Part shown: positions 1 through 5,392 of the stretch, piece by piece
Numbering within the stretch: the stretch's first letter is position 1
Layout of the letters: every line of letters begins with the position of its first letter
Source of the DNA: CAZBQG01 sp964493945
GTDB taxonomy: Bacteria > Pseudomonadota > Alphaproteobacteria > Rhodospirillales > UBA2165
Length of the DNA stretch: 7,120 nt
Reading direction: 5' to 3'
NCBI GenBank assembly: GCA_964493945.1
Contig: CAZBQG010000232.1
Span: 1-7,120, forward strand
Notes under the pieces: generated by a model
Seen by the model: the letters and a program-made list of their open reading frames with translations, nothing else
Database searches by the model: none
What the model was told of the DNA's origin: nothing
Program-made: the position numbers and the translations under genes

Positions 1-11
1 CGAAGCGTCAT
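1..11 (-). CDS. 5' end of a divergent gene running off the left edge
   Basis: Only the first codons are visible. On the minus strand an ATG (complement of CAT at 9-11) is followed by ACG CTT, giving Met-Thr-Leu before the window ends. It is preceded by a good ribosome binding site: GAGGA on the minus strand (plus positions 18-22), 6 bases upstream of the ATG. A strong-looking minus-strand promoter lies a further 50 bases upstream. The product cannot be named from three codons. The call rests on start codon, Shine-Dalgarno and promoter lining up; the sequence left of the window would settle it. Confidence 0.45.
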
Positions 12-60
12 GAAGTTTCCTCAGGGCTGAAGGTTAAGGTCGGCTATCCCCGGGTGTCAT

Positions 61-70
61 CCAAATTTGG
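61..70. promoter_or_regulatory. 10-bp perfect palindrome, candidate operator
   Basis: CCAAATTTGG is a perfect palindrome. It lies just downstream of the predicted minus-strand -10 box (75-80), so it would cover the transcription start of the divergent gene. An overlapping inverted repeat, TGGTA (68-72) and TACCA (79-83), extends into the -10 box. Such a placement suits a repressor site, but no known operator consensus is claimed. Confidence 0.3.
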
Positions 71-74
71 TAAA

Positions 75-103
75 ATTGTACCACCATTCCCCGCTCTTGT
101 GAA
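75..103 (-). promoter_or_regulatory. sigma70-type promoter for the divergent gene
   Basis: Reading the minus strand, TTCACA (plus 98-103) and TACAAT (plus 75-80) are separated by exactly 17 bases. Each box matches the sigma70 consensus at 5 of 6 positions. Transcription would start near position 68 and reach the ATG at position 11 after a leader of roughly 57 bases. It is assigned to the gene leaving the left edge. Confidence 0.5.
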
Positions 104-185
104 ATGCAGGCTTGCGCACGCCTTCCCATGGCTTGACTTTGGAGATCGGCCACGGTGGGGCTGGCGGCGGGGGCGGTAACCTGCC

Positions 186-214
186 TTGACAGCGGCGCGC
201 CTTGGCACAATTAT
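186..214 (+). promoter_or_regulatory. sigma70-type promoter for the reductase gene
   Basis: TTGACA at 186-191 is a perfect -35 box. After a 17-base spacer comes AATTAT at 209-214, matching 4 of 6 positions of the -10 consensus. Transcription would begin near 221, leaving about 65 bases of leader before the ATG at 286. This argues against an upstream TTG start at 202, which would lie inside the promoter. Confidence 0.45.
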
Positions 215-285
215 CAGCGCCTTGTTCGACGCATCAGCCCGCCCAGGCTCGGTCTAGAGCCCCATTCCAAGGAGACGCCTGTCCC

Positions 286-1635
286 ATGCCCCAGCCCTCG
301 AAAACGATCGAGCAGCATTACGACCTACATGTTTTTTGCTGCACGAACCAACGCCCCGAGGACCATGAACGCGGCTCCTGTGCGGCTCTTGGCGCGGCCG
401 ATCTGCAGGCTGAAATGAAGGCCCGGGCGAACGAATTGGGCGTCAAAAAGATCAGGATCAACAAATCCGGCTGCCTCAACCGGTGCGAGCTTGGCCCCGC
501 CGTGGTGGTTTATCCGGAAGGCATCTGGTACAGCATCAAGACATCAGAGGATGTGGAGGAAATCATGCAAAGCCATATTCTGGGGGGCAACCCGGTAGAA
601 CGTTTGCGTCTCACCGCCGGTCAAACCGTCCCTGGAGAACCGGAAGGCACTGGTGGCGGCGGCGGTGGCGGTGATATGGAACTCAAGGTTACAGGCATTG
701 AGGAGCTGACCGCTGATATCAAAAGCTTCCAATTGGCATATGAAAATGGCGGCGACCTGGCCCGATTTGATGCCGGGGCCCATATCGATATCATGACCGG
801 CAACGGTTTGCGGCGCTCCTATTCCCTGGCCAATGACCCCGGGGAACGGGGCCGTTACCTGACGGCCATCCTGCGCGAAAGCAATGGCGGCGGCGGGTCG
901 GCCTGGATGCATGACGAGGTTTCAGTGGGCGACAGCCTGACCATCAAGCCACCCCTCAATAATTTCCCGCTGGATGAAGGAGCGTCCGAACACATCCTCA
1001 TCGCCGGCGGTATCGGGATCACGCCCATCCTTTCCATGGGTTACCGGCTGCGTGACTTGGGCGCCAAGGCGACGCTTCATTATTGCACCAAGTCACCGGA
1101 GGAGACGGCCTTTCGTGATCTGGTGGGCGAAGTGTTTGGTACTGAAAATGTGGTTTTCTGGCATGATGGAGGGGATCCCAGCAAGGGGATTTTGCTGGAT
1201 CAGGTGCTGGGCGAAATGCCGGAAGGCGCCCATCTCTATATGTGTGGCCCCGCCGGCCTGATCGAAGCGGCCAGGGGGGCGGCCCAGAATTGGCCGGCGG
1301 GTAATGTGCATTTAGAGCTGTTTGCCAGCGCCAAGACCGAAGGCGATACCCTGGCCGGTGCGGATGAACCCTTCGAGGTAGAGTTGAAGAAAAGTGGCAC
1401 CACACTGACCGTCCCCACCGACAAGAGCATTTTGGATGCCTTGACGGAAGCCGGGATCGAAGCCGATTCGGCCTGCGCGCAGGGGCTTTGCGGAACCTGC
1501 GAGGTGGGGCTCCTGGCCGGCGAGGCAGACCACCGAGATGAATTGATGAATGATGACCAAAAAGCCGCCAACGATAAGATTTTCATCTGTATTTCACGGG
1601 CCAAGCCGGGCGAAAAGCTGGTTCTTGATTTGTAG
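286..1635 (+). CDS. Thioredoxin-like [2Fe-2S] ferredoxin fused to a PDR/VanB-type NAD(P)H:ferredoxin oxidoreductase
   Basis: This 449-residue cytoplasmic flavoprotein should pass electrons from NAD(P)H through flavin to a [2Fe-2S] centre. Residues about 10-100 form a thioredoxin-like ferredoxin with Cys19, Cys32, Cys63 and Cys67; the 13- and 4-residue spacings match the clostridial [2Fe-2S] ferredoxin. A linker follows with seven consecutive glycines (123-129). From 131 on it is phthalate-dioxygenase-reductase-like: flavin motif RSYSL (177-181), GGGGS (201-205), nucleotide-binding GGIGITP (241-247), CGP (320-322), and a C-terminal plant-type ferredoxin with Cys397, Cys402, Cys405 and Cys435. 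The end, LVLDL, is typical of VanB-like reductases. Those reductases are usually 310-330 residues, so the N-terminal domain accounts for the excess. The start at 286 is chosen because AAGGAG lies at 269-274 and the family similarity begins after it. No partner oxygenase is in the window, so substrate and acceptor are unknown. The reductase assignment is firm; the role of the N-terminal domain is inference. Confidence 0.9.
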   Translation: MPQPSKTIEQHYDLHVFCCTNQRPEDHERGSCAALGAADLQAEMKARANELGVKKIRINKSGCLNRCELGPAVVVYPEGIWYSIKTSEDVEEIMQSHILGGNPVERLRLTAGQTVPGEPEGTGGGGGGGDMELKVTGIEELTADIKSFQLAYENGGDLARFDAGAHIDIMTGNGLRRSYSLANDPGERGRYLTAILRESNGGGGSAWMHDEVSVGDSLTIKPPLNNFPLDEGASEHILIAGGIGITPILSMGYRLRDLGAKATLHYCTKSPEETAFRDLVGEVFGTENVVFWHDGGDPSKGILLDQVLGEMPEGAHLYMCGPAGLIEAARGAAQNWPAGNVHLELFASAKTEGDTLAGADEPFEVELKKSGTTLTVPTDKSILDALTEAGIEADSACAQGLCGTCEVGLLAGEADHRDELMNDDQKAANDKIFICISRAKPGEKLVLDL

Positions 1636-1647
1636 GAACTTTCAACC

Positions 1648-1701
1648 ATGAAAACGGCACCGGCCCGCGTCACGTCCCGGCGCGTTCCCCGCTGCCGTTA
1701 G
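1648..1701 (+). CDS. Possible 17-residue leader peptide upstream of ettA
   Basis: ATG at 1648 opens a 17-codon frame ending in TAG at 1699-1701, reading MKTAPARVTSRRVPRCR. AGGAA at 1634-1638 lies 9 bases upstream and overlaps the stop codon of the reductase gene. The peptide has five arginines, four of them in the last seven residues. Its stop lies 11 bases before the ettA ATG, which itself lacks a strong ribosome site, so reinitiation or leader-controlled expression is possible. The whole 7-bp stem of the neighbouring hairpin lies inside this frame. A frame this short also arises by chance, so it is only a candidate. Confidence 0.3.
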   Translation: MKTAPARVTSRRVPRCR

Positions 1702-1712
1702 GCATTTTTTTT
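1653..1712 (+). terminator. Terminator or attenuator-like hairpins ending in T8 at the ettA start
   Basis: AACGGCA (1653-1659) pairs perfectly with TGCCGTT (1693-1699) as a 7-bp stem. Alternatively TGCC (1693-1696) pairs with GGCA (1701-1704) around the tetraloop GTTA, immediately followed by eight Ts (1705-1712). The two pairings share 1693-1696 and exclude each other. The T run touches the ettA ATG at 1713. It may simply end transcription of the reductase gene. However, no other promoter was found between it and ettA, so readthrough control is plausible. The short stem is only 4 bp, so its stability needs a folding calculation. Confidence 0.45.
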
Positions 1713-3395
1713 ATGGCCTCATACCAATATATCCATGTGATGAAGAGCCTCTCCAAGGCTTTTCCGGGCGGGCGCGAGCTGCTCAAATCGGTCACCTTGT
1801 CTTTTCTTCCGGGCGCCAAGATCGGCGTACTCGGAATAAACGGTGCGGGAAAATCCACCTTGCTCAAGATCATGGCCGGGCTGGAGACCGAATATGTGGG
1901 CGAATCTTTTTCAGCCGAAGGAGCCAGCGTGGGCTATCTCGCTCAGGAGCCAGAACTGGACCCAGAAAAGGACGTGGAAGCCAATGTGATGGAGGGGTTG
2001 GGTGAAATGAAGGCGGATCTGGACCGCTTCAACCAGATATCGGAGAAATTCGCCGAACCCATGAATGAGGACGAAATGAACGCCCTGCTGGCCGAACAGG
2101 GGGAATTGCAGGAAAAAATCAATGCCAGAAATGGATGGGAAATCGAACGCACCATAGAAATCGCGCTGGATGCCTTGCGCTGCCCACCCGGAAATGTGGA
2201 GGTGACCACCCTGTCGGGCGGTGAAAGGCGGCGGGTGGCGCTTTGCCGATTGCTTTTGCAATGCCCGGATATGCTTTTGCTGGACGAGCCGACCAACCAT
2301 CTGGACGCCGAATCCGTGGGTTGGCTCGAACGTCATCTGCATGATTACGAGGGTACGGTCGTGGCCATTACCCATGACCGTTATTTCCTGGACAATGTGG
2401 CCGGTTGGATTCTGGAATTGGACCGGGGCCATGGACTTCCCTTCGAAGGGAATTATTCCTCCTGGCTGGATCAAAAAACAAAGCGTCTTGTCCAGGAAGA
2501 GAGGGAGGAGAAGGCACGCCAGAAGGCGTTGGAGCTGGAGCTGGAATGGATCCGTCAATCGCCCCGGGCGCGCCAGGCCAAAAGCAAGGCGCGGGTGACC
2601 GCCTTCGAGGAATTGCAGGCCGAGGCCCAGGAAATGAATCCCGACACCGCCCAGATCATCATCCCGGCGGGACCCAGGCTGGGCAATCTGGTGATTGAAG
2701 CAAAAAATCTGTCCAAGGGGTTTGGCGATCATCTTTTGATCGAGGATCTGAATTTCCTTTTGCCGCCGGGCGGCATCGTTGGCGTCATCGGCCCCAATGG
2801 CGCTGGCAAGAGCACATTGTTCAAGCTCATCGCCGGAACCGAGAGCCCCGATGGGGGAAGCCTGCGCCTGGGCGAAACGGTGAAGCTTGGTTTCGTGGAT
2901 CAGTCGCGCGAATCGCTCAATTCGGAAAGCACCGTCTGGGAGGAAATAGCCGAAGGCCAGGATGAGGTGGATTTGGGCCACCGCACCATGCAGAGCCGGG
3001 CCTATGTCTCTCAATTTAATTTCCGGGGCGCCGATCAGCAGAAAAAAGTTGGCCAGCTTTCCGGTGGCGAGCGCAACCGGGTTCATCTGGCCAAGGTTCT
3101 GAAATCCGGAGCCAATCTCATTTTGCTGGATGAGCCGACCAATGATCTGGATGTGGATACCCTGCGCGCCCTGGAAGATGCCCTGCTCGGATTTCCGGGC
3201 GCCCTCATGGTGATCAGCCATGACCGATGGTTTCTGGACCGCATCGCCACCCATATCCTGGCCTTCGAAGGCGATAGCCAGGTGGTCTGGTTCGAAGGCA
3301 ATTATGATGATTACGAGGCCGATAGGAAACGCCGCCTGGGCGCCGATGAGGAGCAGCCGCACCGCATAAAATACCGTCCGCTTACGAGATCTTAG
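1713..3395 (+). CDS. ettA: EttA, energy-dependent translational throttle ABC-F protein
   Basis: This soluble ABC-F ATPase binds the ribosomal E site and, in E. coli, gates the first elongation step according to the ATP/ADP ratio. The 560 residues align with E. coli EttA (about 555) from near the start (M..Y.Y.M.....F) to the end (RIKY). Domain 1 has Walker A GINGAGKST (41-49), signature LSGGE (167-171) and Walker B LDEPTNHLD (190-198). A charged helical arm at about 250-320 corresponds to the P-site tRNA interaction motif that marks EttA. Domain 2 has GPNGAGKST (360-368), LSGGE (449-453) and LDEPTNDLD (472-480). There are no membrane segments. The ATG at 1713 fits the family alignment, but it sits directly after T8 with only a weak TAGG 10 bases upstream, so translation may depend on the small ORF before it. 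The neighbouring reductase is functionally unrelated. The identity is secure. Confidence 0.96.
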   Translation: MASYQYIHVMKSLSKAFPGGRELLKSVTLSFLPGAKIGVLGINGAGKSTLLKIMAGLETEYVGESFSAEGASVGYLAQEPELDPEKDVEANVMEGLGEMKADLDRFNQISEKFAEPMNEDEMNALLAEQGELQEKINARNGWEIERTIEIALDALRCPPGNVEVTTLSGGERRRVALCRLLLQCPDMLLLDEPTNHLDAESVGWLERHLHDYEGTVVAITHDRYFLDNVAGWILELDRGHGLPFEGNYSSWLDQKTKRLVQEEREEKARQKALELELEWIRQSPRARQAKSKARVTAFEELQAEAQEMNPDTAQIIIPAGPRLGNLVIEAKNLSKGFGDHLLIEDLNFLLPPGGIVGVIGPNGAGKSTLFKLIAGTESPDGGSLRLGETVKLGFVDQSRESLNSESTVWEEIAEGQDEVDLGHRTMQSRAYVSQFNFRGADQQKKVGQLSGGERNRVHLAKVLKSGANLILLDEPTNDLDVDTLRALEDALLGFPGALMVISHDRWFLDRIATHILAFEGDSQVVWFEGNYDDYEADRKRRLGADEEQPHRIKYRPLTRS

Positions 3396-3416
3396 ACCGG
3401 CCTGTAATGGGCCGGT
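3396..3416 (+). terminator. Hairpin after ettA, between convergent genes
   Basis: ACCGGCC (3396-3402) and GGCCGGT (3410-3416) form a perfect 7-bp GC-rich stem with a 7-base loop, starting at the base after the ettA stop codon. The following sequence on the plus strand is only moderately T-rich (TTTAC, then TTAAATTTT at 3425-3433). On the minus strand no T run follows, so termination of mlaC transcription here is less certain. GCCGGT recurs at about 3445 as a direct copy. Confidence 0.55.
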
Positions 3417-3454
3417 TTACGGTACTTAAATTTTATGGATGAGAGCCGGTAAAA

Positions 3455-4090
3455 TTACTTTTTGCCTTCGCCCATATCGAATTTTTTTGCGCGCAACGCT
3501 GAGACTAATCCGCCCACCTTGCCGCCATTCCGCAAGATGACGGAAGTAAATTCGGAACGCTGGGTCTGCACCAAGGAAACCCCTTCGACGACCACATCGA
3601 TGATCTTGTAGCTGCCGTCCGGATAACCCACCCGCCAATCCACGCGAATGCCTGGCGCGCCATTGCCGCGCCGGACGCGCGAATGGACGGTCGTCGAGCT
3701 TTGGCCGCGCGGCGTGGCTCCTGATATGGTCAGTGTTTCGTTCGTGTAGGCGCGAAATCTCTTGCCATAGGTGGTGACGATCAGATTTTCGAAAAGGGAA
3801 AGGAATTCCTTCCGCTCGACCGGCTTGGCCTTGCGCCAATGACGGCCCAGAACGCGCTTCCCGATGGTTGTAAGGTCGAAATACTGGCGGAAAAGACCGC
3901 GGAACCTTGTCACCCGCTGGTTATCCGTAACCTTTTCCCCGGTCATGGATTTGATCGCATTATCGGCCAGTTGACGCACGAATTTGTGGGCTCCGGCCGA
4001 AAAATCGTCGGTAGCCGCCAGGGCGGGCAGGGCGAAAAACGCCAGGCCCAATCCGATTAAAGCGGCGAACAAGCCTCTTCGAAGCAACAT
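3455..4090 (-). CDS. mlaC: MlaC-family periplasmic phospholipid-binding protein
   Basis: The 211-residue product matches the E. coli MlaC length and the Tol_Tol_Ttg2 family. MlaC shuttles phospholipids across the periplasm between the outer-membrane MlaA complex and the inner-membrane MlaFEDB transporter, helping keep the outer leaflet asymmetric. Residues 1-25 form a Sec signal: MLLRRG, a hydrophobic core, then ALA with cleavage likely after Ala25. The mature part shows the family pattern: an N-terminal helix, the FRGLFRQYFDL segment, a mid-domain SLFENLIVTTY helix, and the DWRV...DGSYKIIDVVVEGVSL strands near 150-175. The ATG at 4090 has GGAAG 8 bases upstream on the minus strand (plus 4099-4103). 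Its ATG overlaps the mlaA stop by one base (TAATG), pointing to translational coupling. No mlaF, mlaE, mlaD or mlaB is present in the window. Family identity is firm; the lipid role comes from the family. Confidence 0.9.
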   Translation of the reverse strand: MLLRRGLFAALIGLGLAFFALPALAATDDFSAGAHKFVRQLADNAIKSMTGEKVTDNQRVTRFRGLFRQYFDLTTIGKRVLGRHWRKAKPVERKEFLSLFENLIVTTYGKRFRAYTNETLTISGATPRGQSSTTVHSRVRRGNGAPGIRVDWRVGYPDGSYKIIDVVVEGVSLVQTQRSEFTSVILRNGGKVGGLVSALRAKKFDMGEGKK

Positions 4091-4923
4091 TATTTGATCT
4101 TCCGGGATTCGCTTTCTTTATCTTCTTCCGGCGAGGCTATTTCAAAATCACCCGAAAAGCCGGGTGCCTTTTTTTCATCCGACCCCTGGCCGTTTTTGAT
4201 TTCATCATTTCGCCGCTGGCGGTAAAGGCTTCGGATGGCGGCGTAGAAATCAATAGAGGATTTCTCCAGATCTTCGAGAACGTCCCAAAGCTGATCGCGC
4301 GTATCGATGCCGGAAACCAGCATGCGGGTCATGGGAATCCAATCCCTGTCCGTATTCGCGGCCCACAAATTCAGAGGATCGAAAAAGAAATCCACCACCT
4401 TGCCACACGCATCACGCGGATTGCTCGGCCCGAAAATGGGCAGCATGATGTAGGGCCCTTCGGGCACGGACCAAACGGCAAGGGTCTGGCCGAAATCTTC
4501 CGAATGCTGTTCAAGGCCCATATCGGCGGCCTGATCCCAGATGCCGAGTATGCCGATGGTCGTGTTTATGACGAAACGGGCCAGAGTGACGCCGGCACGC
4601 TGCAATTCTCCTTGCAGCAGATCATTGATGAAAATTTGCGGGGTGCGCAGATTTTCCACCACATTATGAACGCTGCGCCGCACCGGTTCCGGTGCCACGG
4701 CCCGGTAAGCCCCGGTGACCGGTTTGATAACGGCTTTATCCAGCCCCTGATTGAAGCTGAAAATTGACCGGTTGAAGGGTTCAACAGGATCATTCAATTT
4801 TTTGAATTCGGCTACCGCCTCCGGATCATGATCCGGCGCCGATGCACAATTGGCCAAAATCAAAACTGAAAGAAACAGGACGGCCACCCGGCCCAGGTTT
4901 TTTTTTGCAATGCTTAGCGACAT
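4090..4923 (-). CDS. mlaA: MlaA/VacJ outer-membrane lipoprotein
   Basis: MlaA sits in the outer membrane and removes misplaced phospholipids from the outer leaflet, passing them to MlaC. The 277-residue product has a lipoprotein signal with Cys26 as the likely lipidated residue (LILANC). Asn at -1 is unusual, since Gly, Ala or Ser is normal there. The +2 residue is Ala, compatible with outer-membrane sorting. Family motifs are clear: NDPVEPFNR (44-52), FGQTL (144-148), EGPYIMLPIFGPS (155-167) and RD (170-171). The last 35 or so residues are highly charged (Lys/Glu/Ser) and probably disordered, making it longer than E. coli MlaA (251). The ATG at 4923 is preferred because AGAAGAG lies 8 bases upstream; a TTG two codons earlier would leave a spacing of only 2. 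It is first in a pair with mlaC. Upstream is AT-rich (TATAAA on the minus strand at 4952-4947) but no convincing -35 is seen. Confidence 0.92.
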   Translation of the reverse strand: MSLSIAKKNLGRVAVLFLSVLILANCASAPDHDPEAVAEFKKLNDPVEPFNRSIFSFNQGLDKAVIKPVTGAYRAVAPEPVRRSVHNVVENLRTPQIFINDLLQGELQRAGVTLARFVINTTIGILGIWDQAADMGLEQHSEDFGQTLAVWSVPEGPYIMLPIFGPSNPRDACGKVVDFFFDPLNLWAANTDRDWIPMTRMLVSGIDTRDQLWDVLEDLEKSSIDFYAAIRSLYRQRRNDEIKNGQGSDEKKAPGFSGDFEIASPEEDKESESRKIK

Positions 4924-5392
4924 CTTCAACGCTCTTCTGCCGTTAATTTATAATTATGCCGTTTATTGTTTTTGGGTACGCACATCCTACCATCGTGGTT
5001 TTTCTCAAAAACCTTAAACCACAGGGGTTAGTGTTCAAAAGGCCACTTACCACAAAATCTAGCCTACCGGATCAATCTTAATAAAAGGTAACTTTGAAAC
5101 CCGCAAGAACCCCTCTAAAAGATCGACCACTTTGGATTCAGTATCACACCCCCCCCTAAAAGACCAGTGAGGTGAAGTGGGACTCCCGATTCGTTTCGAG
5201 GCTGTGTGATAAAAATAGCACAATTTTGGCTGAGGAACGGAATATAACTCCATCAGACTTGTTTGCAGGGACAGAACTTGGGGCAGACGGGGCGAAAATG
5301 TAAAAAATCGTTTGGCATCGGTCAAAGGAAGGTTATTCTCCCGGAACCAAGAATTAATATAACCACGAAATACAAAATGCCTGGAGGCAAGG
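4924..5392. other. Long AT-rich spacer between divergent mlaA and cyclase genes
   Basis: These 469 bases carry no gene I can support. They are visibly richer in A and T than the flanking genes. They must hold promoters for mlaA (minus) and the cyclase gene (plus). AT-rich -10-like boxes occur at 4947-4952 (minus) and 5358-5363 (TATAAC, plus), without good -35 partners. A minus-strand frame of 88 codons (5325-5059) has an ATG without ribosome site and no recognised domain. CCCCTCTAAAAGA (5110-5122) and CCCCCCTAAAAGA (5151-5163) are direct repeats matching at 12 of 13 bases, and a C8 run lies at 5149-5156. The region may include a decayed element, but no terminal repeats or transposase remnant were recognised. 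Confidence 0.5.
4995..5022. repeat. Nested inverted repeats upstream of mlaA
   Basis: GGTTTTT (4997-5003) and AAAAACC (5007-5013) form a perfect 7-bp stem with a 3-base loop. GTGGTTT (4995-5001) and AAACCAC (5016-5022) form an alternative perfect 7-bp stem with a 14-base loop. Both use the same left arm, so they exclude each other as RNA or cruciform structures. They lie about 70-100 bases upstream of the mlaA ATG and may be a regulator site or a leader structure. Function is not known. Confidence 0.4.

Noticed and set aside
133..138. TTGACT as an additional plus-strand -35 box
   Set aside because: No -10-like sequence occurs 16-18 bases downstream; the region is GC-rich.
202..285. TTG start at 202 that would add 28 residues to the reductase
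   Set aside because: It lies between the -35 and -10 boxes of the predicted promoter, lacks a ribosome site, and the added residues are low-information. ATG 286 has AAGGAG upstream.
155..418. Plus-strand 87-codon frame overlapping the reductase start
   Set aside because: It overlaps the ferredoxin domain in another frame, begins before the predicted transcription start and resembles no family.
1911..3362. Minus-strand open frame of 483 codons opposite ettA
   Set aside because: It is antisense to an unmistakable EttA coding sequence, shows no recognisable domain, and long antisense frames are expected in GC-biased coding DNA.
4924..4929. TTG at 4929 as mlaA start
   Set aside because: It would sit only 2 bases from AGAAGAG; the ATG at 4923 has an 8-base spacing.
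5059..5325. Minus-strand 88-codon frame as a real gene
   Set aside because: No ribosome binding site before the ATG, no recognised domain, and it includes a homopolymer run. Kept only as a curiosity of the spacer.
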